Shown one piece after another: positions 1 to 7,690 of a stretch of 64,000 bases of DNA (positions are counted from its first letter, which is position 1; every line of letters starts with the position of its first letter). Below the pieces are notes generated by a model. It was not told the origin of the DNA, made no database searches, and saw only the letters and a list, made by a program, of their open reading frames with translations. The position numbers and the translations under genes were made by a program. The DNA is from Methylovirgula sp. 4M-Z18 (GTDB lineage: Bacteria; Pseudomonadota; Alphaproteobacteria; Rhizobiales; Beijerinckiaceae): contig NZ_CP149575.1 of the NCBI RefSeq assembly GCF_037890675.1, positions 119,594 through 183,593 of the forward strand, written 5' to 3'.

Positions 1-2766
1 AAACTCGGAGATGAAGCTCGCAACCTGCCATCCGGCGTTTACGGCCCGTTCGTCAACGACGAATATTCGGATGTGAGTTTCGCCCTCTATGCCCTGAAAG
101 CGAAGGGCATGCCAATGCGCGAACTTGCTAGACAGGCCGAGGTGATCCGCCAAGATCTCCTGCACGTACCCGGCGTAAAGAAGATAAACATTCTCGGCGA
201 ACGTCCCGAACAGATTTTCGTCGAGTTCTCCTACGCTAAGCTGGCAACGCTCGGCGTGTCGGCACAGGACATCGCTGCCGCCTTGCAGCGGCAGAACGCG
301 GTTACGCCGGCGGGCTCGATCGACACAAAGGGGCCGCAGGTCTTCATCCGAATCGACGGTGCTTATAACAGCGTTCAGGCGATCGCCGACACGCCGATCG
401 TTGCAGCAGGACGGACACTGAAGCTCTCCGACATCGCAGATATTCGCCGGGGCTACGAGGATCCGCCAACCTACCTCATCCGTCGCCAAGGCGAGCCAAC
501 TATCATGCTCGCCGCAGTCATGCAGGAGGGTTGGAATGGCCTCGCGCTCGGAAAGGCGCTTGAGGAAAGAACAGCAGCCATCGCACAGACGTTGCCGCTC
601 GGCATGACGCTCGACAAGGTGACGGACCAGGCGGTCAACATCGCCTCGGCGGTCGATGAATTCATGATGAAGTTCGCCATGGCGCTCGGCGTGGTGCTGC
701 TGGTGAGTCTGCTCAGCTTGGGCTGGCGCGTCGGCATCGTGGTGGCCGCCGCTGTCCCTTTGACGCTCGCTGTCGTGTTTCTGATCATGCTGGAAACAGG
801 GCGTTTCTTCGACCGTATCACGCTGGGTGCTCTTATCCTGGCACTAGGTCTTCTCGTCGACGATGCCATCATCGCAATTGAGGTGATGGTCGTGAAGATG
901 GAAGAAGGCATGGACCGCATCAAGGCCGCGGCCTATGCGTGGAGCCACACTGCAGCGCCGATGCTCTCGGGAACGCTCGTAACGATCGCCGGGTTCCTGC
1001 CCGTGGGCTTTGCGCGCTCTACGGCAGGTGAATATGCCGGCAATATCTTCTGGGTCGTAGGCTTTGCGCTCATCATCTCCTGGATCGTCGCAGTCGTGTT
1101 CACGCCTTATCTCGGCGTCAAGATGCTGCCGGAGATCAAGCCGATTGAAGGCGGCACCCACGCGATTTATGACACGCCGAACTATCGACGCCTGCGAGGG
1201 CTCATCACCTTTGCCGTGCGCCACAAATTCGTGACTTGCGGCATCGTCGGCATAACGTTCGCCCTGGCCGTCGTCGGGATGGGCGCCGTCAAACAGCAGT
1301 TTTTCCCGACATCCGACCGTCCCGAAGTCCTGGTTGAGGTTCGCCTGCCTGAAGGCACCAGCATCGAAACCACGACGGCCACGGTTGAAAGGCTTGAGCA
1401 CTGGCTGGAAGGCCAGCCCGAAGCCAAGATCGTCACAAGCTATGTCGGTCAGGGCGCTCCCCGCTTCTTCTTCGCGATGGCGCCGGAACTGCCTGACCCT
1501 GCCTTCGCCAAGATCGTCGTCCTCACTCCAGACGCGGAGGCGCGCGAGGTTCTGAAGCATAGACTCCGGGAAGCGGTGGCGGAGGGAATAGCCCCCGAGG
1601 CGAGTGTCCGTGTCACGCAGCTCGTGTTCGGCCCCTATACGCCGTTCCCGGTCGAGTTCCGGGTCATGGGTCCCGATCCCGCGCAACTCTACAGCATTTC
1701 CGAAAAAGCTCTCGACATTATGCGGAGCGTCCCAGACGTGCGGCAGGCCAACCGCGACTGGGGCAACCGCACGCCCGTGCTTCGCTTCATGCCCGACCAG
1801 GATCGGCTGAGCCTCATCGGCCTCTCGCCGGCGGAGGTGGACCAGCAGCTGCAGTTCCTCCTCACCGGCATTCCCGTCACGCAGGTCCGTGAGGACATCC
1901 GCAACGTCCCTGTCGTGGCACGCAGCGCTGGGGCTGAGAGGCTGGATCCGACGCGCCTGGCGGATTTCTCGCTGATGAGCCGGGGCGGCCGACAGATTCC
2001 TCTCGACCAGATCGGCCATTCGGAAATCCATCTGGAAGAGCCGATCCTGAAGCGCCGCGATCGGACGCCCGTCATCACGATCCGCTCTGACATCAACGAG
2101 GTGACCCAGCCTCCGGAGGTCTCAAAAGAAATCATGACAGCTTTTCAACCGCTGATCGCATCCCTTCCAGCCGGCTATCGTATCGAAATGGGCGGATCGA
2201 TCGAGGAGGCGGCCAAGGCCAACACCGCGTTGGGCAAGGTCTTCCCGGCCATGATCGCCGCCACGCTGATCTTCATCATGTTGCAGGTGCGATCCTTCTC
2301 GATGATGGCTATGGTCATGCTGACGGCGCCTCTCGGCCTTGTCGGCGTCGTTCCGGCGCTGCTCATCTTCAACCAGCCCTTTGGATTCAATGCTATCCTG
2401 GGCCTTATCGGCTTGGCCGGAATCCTCATGCGCAATACGCTAATCCTGACCGAGCAAATCAAGGAGAACCGTGCGGCTGGTCTCGACGATTATCATGCCG
2501 TCATCGAGGCCACGGTGCAGCGCACAAGGCCGGTAATCCTGACCGCACTTGCTGCCGTGCTGGCGTTCATTCCTCTAACGCACTCCGTTTTCTGGGGGTC
2601 GATGGCCTATACGCTGATAGGGGGCACGGCAATCGGCACGGTGCTGATCCTGCTTTTCCTCCCGGCGCTTTACACAACCTGGTTCCGGATCAGGCCAACC
2701 GCCGACAAGCCCCATGAGAGCGCGGTAGCGGAAGTAGAACGGCCGACCGCATTCGCTGCCGAATAG
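1..2766 (+). CDS. RND-family efflux permease, 5' end outside window
   Basis: Inner-membrane proton/substrate antiporter subunit of a tripartite efflux pump. The reading frame is open from base 1, where it encodes the RND porter-domain motif around LPSGVYGPFVND, so the gene begins upstream of the window. About 920 residues are present. Hydrophobic segments typical of TM2-TM6 follow the first porter domain; the charged LVDDAIIAIE stretch near residue 285 is the conserved TM4 region. A second periplasmic porter domain and the TM8-TM12 block follow (GLIGLAGILMRNTLILTEQI). The C-terminus is complete. Substrate cannot be read from the sequence; the family (AcrB/HAE1-like) exports drugs, solvents or other hydrophobic compounds. 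The matching membrane fusion protein is probably just upstream of the window. It is oriented away from the T4SS operon and seems unrelated to it. Confidence 0.95.
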   Translation, partial: KLGDEARNLPSGVYGPFVNDEYSDVSFALYALKAKGMPMRELARQAEVIRQDLLHVPGVKKINILGERPEQIFVEFSYAKLATLGVSAQDIAAALQRQNAVTPAGSIDTKGPQVFIRIDGAYNSVQAIADTPIVAAGRTLKLSDIADIRRGYEDPPTYLIRRQGEPTIMLAAVMQEGWNGLALGKALEERTAAIAQTLPLGMTLDKVTDQAVNIASAVDEFMMKFAMALGVVLLVSLLSLGWRVGIVVAAAVPLTLAVVFLIMLETGRFFDRITLGALILALGLLVDDAIIAIEVMVVKMEEGMDRIKAAAYAWSHTAAPMLSGTLVTIAGFLPVGFARSTAGEYAGNIFWVVGFALIISWIVAVVFTPYLGVKMLPEIKPIEGGTHAIYDTPNYRRLRGLITFAVRHKFVTCGIVGITFALAVVGMGAVKQQFFPTSDRPEVLVEVRLPEGTSIETTTATVERLEHWLEGQPEAKIVTSYVGQGAPRFFFAMAPELPDPAFAKIVVLTPDAEAREVLKHRLREAVAEGIAPEASVRVTQLVFGPYTPFPVEFRVMGPDPAQLYSISEKALDIMRSVPDVRQANRDWGNRTPVLRFMPDQDRLSLIGLSPAEVDQQLQFLLTGIPVTQVREDIRNVPVVARSAGAERLDPTRLADFSLMSRGGRQIPLDQIGHSEIHLEEPILKRRDRTPVITIRSDINEVTQPPEVSKEIMTAFQPLIASLPAGYRIEMGGSIEEAAKANTALGKVFPAMIAATLIFIMLQVRSFSMMAMVMLTAPLGLVGVVPALLIFNQPFGFNAILGLIGLAGILMRNTLILTEQIKENRAAGLDDYHAVIEATVQRTRPVILTALAAVLAFIPLTHSVFWGSMAYTLIGGTAIGTVLILLFLPALYTTWFRIRPTADKPHESAVAEVERPTAFAAE

Positions 2767-2857
2767 GAGCCTTCAGCCGGGGGGAGTGGCCTTTGCCCGC
2801 CTCCCTCCGACCGAGCTGCATTTTGTGCTCCATCACGCGATCACGAAAGGACATCCA

Positions 2858-3055
2858 ATGAGAACTGGAATTATCGGCGCAGGAAATATCGGCGCCACCT
2901 TGGCCTGGAAGCTTGCCGGTAATGGCCATGAGATAAAAGCGGAATACCGAGCCACAGCCCTTCGCGGTTGCAACAATACACAAGATTGTTGCGATTCAAC
3001 GTGCGATGAAAAGCAACAAACGGGGCAAAATCGGTTAGGCAACACCCCAAATTGA
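2858..3055 (+). pseudogene. Truncated NAD(P)-binding Rossmann reductase (N-terminal fragment)
   Basis: Starts at ATG 2858 with an AAAGGA ribosome binding site. The first ~27 residues (MRTGIIGAGNIGATLAWKLA...) are a clear dinucleotide-binding GxGxxG fold of the kind found in F420/NADP oxidoreductase-like reductases. After about base 2939 the frame runs into Cys/Thr/Gln-rich sequence with no resemblance to the family and stops at 3055. A normal member is about 200 residues, so over 85% is missing. The break probably marks where the element or a rearrangement joined flanking DNA. Family assignment of such a short fragment is tentative. Confidence 0.6.
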
Positions 3056-3258
3056 ACGCGCACCCGACACCCCTTGTGAGGCATTAGATTTTGTGTACTC
3101 ACTCACCCAGCTCCAGAGCCGAAACCGCACTCTTTGTAACTTAAGCCCCCGCCGTCAGCTTCAATGCAACGAGCCCGCAGTGCGAGGTTCCGCGAACTCG
3201 CTCCAGGAAACGCGAACTGGATTCACAAACACGCGAGTCGCCGGACGGCCTGGGGTCA
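2940..3258. other. Non-coding junction region
   Basis: No convincing gene is seen. The stretch begins where the reductase homology ends and carries an inverted repeat GCAACAAT-N7-ATTGTTGC at 2970-2992, about 30 bp inside the presumed junction. It could be a recombination or attachment core, or a weak hairpin. The remainder up to 3258 shows nothing recognisable. Confidence 0.4.
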
Positions 3259-3789
3259 CTACGATACAAAAGGAACCTTCTTTCCGGCCAACCGAGATAG
3301 ATCAGCGTGAATCCACCGTAGCTCCGGCCAGGGCGACTCATCGTCCGATGGGCCGGGCGTTTCTCGCTCAAGCAGCGCGTGGATTTTTGCAACGACGCCG
3401 GCAAAAGAAGCGGACTCGATCGAGAACAACCGGCGTGCAAGCCGATCTTCTTGTTTCGCCGCTCCTGCCTCGGCCTGCCGGGCGGCAGAGTAACCGAGCC
3501 GGCGATCTTCGGCTCTCCAGCGCGCCCAGTGCGCACCCAAATTAGGTTCACGGGGAAACCCTACGAGGCGCATCAGTTCAGCCTCAAGGCGTTGCTGTTC
3601 ACAGCACAAAGCGATGGTGCGCTCGTGCGCTTCATGCCACGCACACCATGCAACGATCACACAATCCCTGCCTGACTCCATCGACGGCGCTGTCGCAGGC
3701 GGACAGTTTGCATTCCCGATTGCGATGAGAAACTGCGCAAGCGCAGTACGGCGCGTCAGTTGGGAAGCGGTCGGATGGTTCATGGACAT
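3259..3789 (-). CDS. Hypothetical protein, 176 aa
   Basis: Not recognised as a named family. The product is 176 residues, soluble, with a Trp/Ala/Glu-rich helical middle (WCAWHEAHERTIALCCEQ, then QQRLEAELMRLVGFP), the style of small helical accessory proteins found on alphaproteobacterial plasmids and prophages. It is the last minus-strand gene beyond the T4SS block but is separated from it by over 600 bp and a plus-strand ORF, so it is probably transcribed on its own. Coding is supported by amino-acid composition and length in a GC-rich region; overlapping frames in other phases give low-complexity Arg/Ser-rich translations. No function is proposed. Confidence 0.6.
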   Translation of the reverse strand: MSMNHPTASQLTRRTALAQFLIAIGNANCPPATAPSMESGRDCVIVAWCAWHEAHERTIALCCEQQRLEAELMRLVGFPREPNLGAHWARWRAEDRRLGYSAARQAEAGAAKQEDRLARRLFSIESASFAGVVAKIHALLERETPGPSDDESPWPELRWIHADLSRLAGKKVPFVS

Positions 3790-4093
3790 AAATGGGCCTC
3801 GCGTTAGCTGTGCCGTTTGATCCTCTGGACCCTGATTGCGGGGTGACTAGTCGATGCCAATAGGCTGAAGCAAATTCATTCCGGTGCATATCGCAAGATC
3901 TAGGTATTGCGTTTTGGGCTCGCATCGTGCCCAACAAGGGGCAGTCCAGCCGCGCGCTTCACAAATCTTTTTCGCAAATTTTGCTTAATCTTCACCCATC
4001 TCCGATCGCGTCGGCGTATTGTGGTCGCTGCGCTGTCGCAATACCGCCTCATCGCTGCCAGCACTCATGCGCGAGACGCGAGGGAGAAAGTCA
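3790..4093. other. Intergenic stretch, nothing recognised
   Basis: About 300 bp between two divergently oriented hypothetical genes. It should hold both promoters, but no strong sigma70-like pair, repeat or RNA structure stands out. Short open frames on both strands overlap each other and have shadow-like composition. Confidence 0.4.
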
Positions 4094-4312
4094 ATGCGCA
4101 AATCCCGCAAAAGTACGGCCACCTTGCTCAGTCACTCCGCCGCCTCAGCAAGCCCTAATGAGATCGAAGAAAAGATGGCGGATTATGCGCGAGAGTTCTT
4201 CGGCGACGAAGCGTCGACCGCAGTGGCTTATTGCACGCTCGACGCCTGGTTTGAAAACAAAAGCGACGAGTACAACACGTGGTTCCGCGTCTTCAAACGC
4301 CTCCGCCAGTAG
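4094..4312 (+). CDS. Small hypothetical protein, 72 aa
   Basis: The ATG at 4094 is preceded by GGGAGAAAG at suitable distance, which is why it is preferred to a longer in-frame start at 4019. The product (72 aa) has a basic Ser-rich N-terminus and an acidic/aromatic C-terminal half (EKMADYAREFFGDEAS, then AWFENKSDEYNTWFRVFKRL). No known family is recognised. It stands alone on the plus strand at the downstream end of the T4SS operon. Confidence 0.5.
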   Translation: MRKSRKSTATLLSHSAASASPNEIEEKMADYAREFFGDEASTAVAYCTLDAWFENKSDEYNTWFRVFKRLRQ

Positions 4313-4455
4313 CCCACAAGCGACACCGCCCAGAATTCAATCGGCACCGAAACACCAGCCTGCACCAAAAGATTTTACGTTGGCAGCTATGCACAGAAAC
4401 CGCGGCGGTTAAGATGGTTCTGAAGTTGCTGCATTTATAACGGCCCCTGAGAGAA

Positions 4456-4656
4456 CTAATTGGAAGCCTGGTTACACCAAATCTTACCCGCCTCAGTGAC
4501 GATTAAATTGCCTCGGCCGCACGCGGGCGGGCTTGGTTGCCGGATGCCGATGCCTTCGATCTTAACGCCAGAGGTTGCCCGATCATATGGACGTTCGGTT
4601 GATTGGCAGGCGGCGACGGCCCCGCTCAACATAGCGATGCAAAGAACGCGCGACAT
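4456..4656 (-). CDS. Small predicted lipoprotein, 66 aa
   Basis: Starts at ATG 4656 with GGAG eight bases upstream; a TTG five codons earlier overlaps that ribosome binding site and is unlikely. The N-terminus MSRVLCIAMLSGAVAACQS is a short type II signal peptide ending in a lipobox (AVAAC), so the mature protein would be an outer-membrane lipoprotein of about 50 residues. It is the last gene of the T4SS block. Because no gene stands in the usual virB7 position between virB6 and virB8, this and the lipoprotein at 5787-6296 are candidates to act as the VirB7 partner of VirB9. That role is inference from size and context. Confidence 0.7.
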   Translation of the reverse strand: MSRVLCIAMLSGAVAACQSTERPYDRATSGVKIEGIGIRQPSPPACGRGNLIVTEAGKIWCNQASN

Positions 4657-4730
4657 ATACGATTTCTCCAAAAGGCTGTAGTAACACCGTAGAACCGCGG
4701 TTCTCGTTTGACCATGTCAATGCACCTTCT

Positions 4731-5360
4731 TTAATCGCATTGCGACGCAAGCAGCTCGAATTGCTGGTCGTACTTGGCGGCAAGATCCGGCATATTCCAG
4801 ACGACAATCACGTTTTCTGCATTCCTCGCCTCGGCCGCATAGGAGTAATTGAAGCTTCCGGTTTCGACATGCTTGCCATCAATGATGGCGAATTTGTTGT
4901 GCATGACCGGGTAGCGGCTATTGGCGCAGACATTGACGCCGGCATCACGCAGATAGGCGATCTTGCTCTTGTCGTCGTACGGCGAATTCGCTTTGGCATC
5001 GAGAACCACATAGACCCGCACGCCACGCGCAGCTGCACGGATCAAGGCATCGGCGACAGGCTTTGACGTAAACGTGTAAGCGGCCATATGGATCGTAGCA
5101 GTTGCCGAACTAATGGCCTTTTGGACAAGCCGAAGCGCTCGGCCCTGTGGGACCGGTGAGAACGCGACCTCGATCTCGGCGTCAGGGGGAATCGCGGGGC
5201 GACTGAGCTTGTCGGCGATCGCTTGCGCACCTGCTTCAACGACGACACGCGCGACTTCCTGGCCGAGCGTTGGCGGTGGAACGGTCGGCGTGTGTGACCG
5301 GGCAAACGTAAGAGACGATTGCAACAATATGGCGATGATCGGAAGGGCGCGACGGATCAT
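4731..5360 (-). CDS. Phospholipase D-family endonuclease (Nuc-like), secreted
   Basis: A 209-residue protein with an N-terminal signal peptide (MIRRALPIIAILLQSSLTFA) and a single HKD catalytic motif, HNKFAIIDGKHVETGSFN, in the C-terminal third. Single-HKD proteins of this size dimerise to form the active site and include Nuc, the nonspecific nuclease encoded near the transfer genes of pKM101-type plasmids. It would act in the periplasm on nucleic acid or phosphodiester substrates. It lies in the same orientation as the T4SS genes, 9 bp downstream of a membrane protein gene, so it is probably co-transcribed. Substrate (DNA, RNA or lipid) cannot be decided from the sequence. Confidence 0.88.
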   Translation of the reverse strand: MIRRALPIIAILLQSSLTFARSHTPTVPPPTLGQEVARVVVEAGAQAIADKLSRPAIPPDAEIEVAFSPVPQGRALRLVQKAISSATATIHMAAYTFTSKPVADALIRAAARGVRVYVVLDAKANSPYDDKSKIAYLRDAGVNVCANSRYPVMHNKFAIIDGKHVETGSFNYSYAAEARNAENVIVVWNMPDLAAKYDQQFELLASQCD

Positions 5361-5369
5361 GCTTCAAGG

Positions 5370-5765
5370 TCAACCTTGTTCGATTGAATTGCTCGAAGCG
5401 CTGTTCGTCGTGTGCTCCTGCTTACTGTGATAATAATAAAGGTATGCGAGCCCAAACGGCGCCACGACAGGCGAGAGCGCCCAGCAAAAGAACATGGTGA
5501 AGAGTTTGCCGATAGAGACAATGAACGCACTAACGAAAAAGACGTTGCTGCCGAGCAGATAGGCCATAATGCTTTCGTAGACGAAACGCGAATAGGGATA
5601 AAGCAGGGTCGTGACGGTCAGGAACATGTATAGGCCGATAGTTCTGTCCTGCGGGTGAAAGAGGAAATAGGCGCAGGCGGGAAAGATGAGACCGAAAAGC
5701 AAGTGTCGCAGATAATACTGCAAGGCAAAGCCGCCAAAGGTTTTTAGGAAGATGTCACGCAGCAT
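5370..5765 (-). CDS. Conjugation-associated integral membrane protein, 131 aa
   Basis: An unrecognised 131-residue membrane protein. Hydrophobic segments are visible at roughly residues 22-40 (LLFGLIFPACAYFLF), 46-66 (IGLYMFLTVTTLLYP), 76-95 and 97-115, followed by a short polar tail. It starts at ATG 5765 with AAGGACC upstream and lies between a lipoprotein gene and the PLD nuclease gene in the T4SS operon. Position suggests a role in mating or surface exclusion, but nothing in the sequence proves it. Confidence 0.7.
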   Translation of the reverse strand: MLRDIFLKTFGGFALQYYLRHLLFGLIFPACAYFLFHPQDRTIGLYMFLTVTTLLYPYSRFVYESIMAYLLGSNVFFVSAFIVSIGKLFTMFFCWALSPVVAPFGLAYLYYYHSKQEHTTNSASSNSIEQG

Positions 5766-5786
5766 GGCTGGTCGGTCCTTTCCGCG

Positions 5787-6296
5787 TTAAAAATAGGTGA
5801 GCATCACGCCAACATAGTTTGGCGAGAAATCCGATACCGTCACCGTGACAGCCGTCGGCGGCGCACCATTTTGCACGAGATAATTCTTCGTGTCCTCGCC
5901 GAGCTGGGCTGACGATGCCGTGATCTCAATGGCGCGTGAGACGTTGAGCGACGAGGTAAGCTGCGTCTGCAAACCTTTGTCAGGCGCGATAGTTCCATCT
6001 TTGATCGGAATAAAAATGGTCTGGTCATAAGCAACACCGTGTCGGTGCAGCTTATCGTCGAGATAGGCGATCTGAGCGCGAAGGCGCGCATTCGCCTGAT
6101 CGATCGTCGGACCTTGGCGATCGCCCCCATTGATCAATTGCCGCGTGATGAGGCCCGATTCCAGGGCGATATTCTGCTGCGTCGCGGGCGAATTAATCGG
6201 CACGCGCTTGCTCGCATCAACACTTGGTGGCGGCGGTGGTCCACAGGCCGCAAGCGTGGAGGCGAAAGCAAGGGAGATGGTGAGTTGGTATTTCAA
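5787..6296 (-). CDS. T4SS-operon lipoprotein, 169 aa
   Basis: Starts with TTG at 6296, inside a TTGA overlap with the stop of the LPD7 gene, and with GGAG eight bases upstream, so it is translationally coupled. The first 18 residues (MKYQLTISLAFASTLAAC) form a lipoprotein signal with a clear lipobox, followed by a Pro-rich linker (GPPPPPS). The mature domain contains a helical segment and a C-terminal beta-rich part ending TVSDFSPNYVGVMLTYF. The size, export signal and operon position fit an outer-membrane component or TraH-like lipoprotein of the mating channel. It is the larger of two VirB7 substitutes proposed here. Confidence 0.75.
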   Translation of the reverse strand: MKYQLTISLAFASTLAACGPPPPPSVDASKRVPINSPATQQNIALESGLITRQLINGGDRQGPTIDQANARLRAQIAYLDDKLHRHGVAYDQTIFIPIKDGTIAPDKGLQTQLTSSLNVSRAIEITASSAQLGEDTKNYLVQNGAPPTAVTVTVSDFSPNYVGVMLTYF

Positions 6297-7345
6297 CGGC
6301 CGCGCTCCTGCTCTTGGCGTTGCTCAGGCGCTCTAACCGATCTGTCCTGTTCTTTTGGTGCCTTGGGATCAAACATCTTGATCTCAGGCACCTTGCCTTC
6401 CTTCCGCTTTGCATCAAGTGCCGTCAGAAAGGCGGCGCGGATGGTGTCTCGGTCGGCGGCATTCGGAACTCTGGTCTCTAGATAGAGCTCCATCACATCC
6501 TTGGCGACCGTGAATCGATCTTCGATCGATTGGTCGCGCGACACGGCGCGATCCTCACGAATCTGATTTTCGGAGCTACGGGCGACTTCACGCGCGAGCG
6601 CGGCTTTGTCCTTTTCCGTCGGCTCGTAACCGCGAACGGGCATGCCCTTCAGGCTCGCCTGCATCCACACGTCGCGGCGAAAGTCTTTTGTCCCTTTAAC
6701 CTCGATCGCTTGCCACCCCTTGGCCTCCGCAAGCTGGACAATGGCTTTGGCACCGTCACGCGAATGATCCCGTGGCGCGGTAATCGATGTCTCCATCTCC
6801 TTCATTATAAGCGCCCGCGAATTTTTATCGAAATACGCACCGGTATTGTGCTCGTATAGGAATTGCATCGTCAACGCATTGCGTGCCGCTTCGCGGCGCT
6901 GCGCGTTTTGCAGCGCTCGCTGCCTTTCTTCTTCGAGGATCCTGGCCGCCTCGTCGCGGGCCTCTTGCTCCTCCATGAGGCGATCGTATCGTTCTAAACT
7001 ATCAGCCGTGTCCGCCATCGCTCTGTCGTGGTCGGCGTTGAGCGGTGGTACTTTGTCATCAATTGTCTGCCGGAGGCGAGCAGCATCCGCCCTGCTCTTC
7101 TCCGCCAAACTCCGAACGCGGGCATCCTGCGCCATCAGTTTTGCGACATCGACCGTCAATTGAGACCCGTAGATATTGGGATCGCGGGCATCGCGTTCGG
7201 CCATGAGTTCGAGGTTCTTGAGGCGCGTGTCCTCAAGGACGATATTTTCAATATCGTCCTTGAGGATCTGCTCAGCCTGGCGCTCTGCGATCGACTTCTC
7301 CTTCGCTTGTGCTTCGGGGTGATCCTTGTCTTGATCATCGGTCAT
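6293..7345 (-). CDS. LPD7 domain protein of the transfer operon
   Basis: A 350-residue, highly charged protein. The N-terminal ~170 residues are strongly helical and probably coiled-coil (repeated ARDEAARILEEERQRAL type heptads). Around residues 190-245 is an LPD7 signature (large polyvalent protein associated domain 7): AKAIVQLAEAKGWQAIEVKG followed by FRRDVWMQASLKGMPVRGYEP. LPD7 is usually found in relaxases and proteins carried with transferred DNA. The gene overlaps its neighbours by 4 bp on each side (ATGA upstream, TTGA downstream), so it is translated with them. It may be a relaxosome accessory factor or a co-transferred effector; the role is inference. Confidence 0.8.
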   Translation of the reverse strand: MTDDQDKDHPEAQAKEKSIAERQAEQILKDDIENIVLEDTRLKNLELMAERDARDPNIYGSQLTVDVAKLMAQDARVRSLAEKSRADAARLRQTIDDKVPPLNADHDRAMADTADSLERYDRLMEEQEARDEAARILEEERQRALQNAQRREAARNALTMQFLYEHNTGAYFDKNSRALIMKEMETSITAPRDHSRDGAKAIVQLAEAKGWQAIEVKGTKDFRRDVWMQASLKGMPVRGYEPTEKDKAALAREVARSSENQIREDRAVSRDQSIEDRFTVAKDVMELYLETRVPNAADRDTIRAAFLTALDAKRKEGKVPEIKMFDPKAPKEQDRSVRAPEQRQEQERGR

Positions 7346-7653
7346 TGCAGCACCTCCGAGGGGCTGTCGAATAAAGCGTTTACAAACGCGTCAGCGAATT
7401 GCTCGTAATCGAGCTGCGTGGGGTGTGCAGGTAGCGACGGGATGTCGGCAAGCCGTGGGAAAAGCTCTAGCGGAGCGACGCGTGCGGGTCGCGAAAGAGT
7501 CAGGCCCTTGTTCGCCTCCTCGGCCGCGCGGAGCGCGAGGAAAAGGTCGGTGATGGCGACACACCTAGCCGCGACGCGCTCCAAGTCCTTGTGAACGAGT
7601 TGCAGTGCGGAATGGATACCTTCCAATAGCTCTCGCGGCGTTTCAACATTCAT
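7342..7653 (-). CDS. Small VirD4-linked protein, 103 aa
   Basis: Starts at ATG 7653 with a strong GAGGAGGG ribosome binding site and ends in an ATGA overlap with the LPD7 gene. The first half is helical (LLEGIHSALQLVHKDLERVA). The last ~40 residues match the C-terminal tail of VirD4, the gene immediately upstream: QFADAFVNALFDS here against QFADDFVAAMFAS there, with further agreement in the preceding Leu-Ala-Asp segment. The shared tail suggests a common docking element. No named family is recognised. Confidence 0.75.
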   Translation of the reverse strand: MNVETPRELLEGIHSALQLVHKDLERVAARCVAITDLFLALRAAEEANKGLTLSRPARVAPLELFPRLADIPSLPAHPTQLDYEQFADAFVNALFDSPSEVLQ

Positions 7654-7690
7654 GGCTTGATCCCTCCTCTGTTAAGGATGCGCGGATGGG

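Noticed and set aside
844..2031. A 395-codon minus-strand frame opposite the RND permease
   Set aside because: The permease reading has family motifs throughout; the opposite frame has none.
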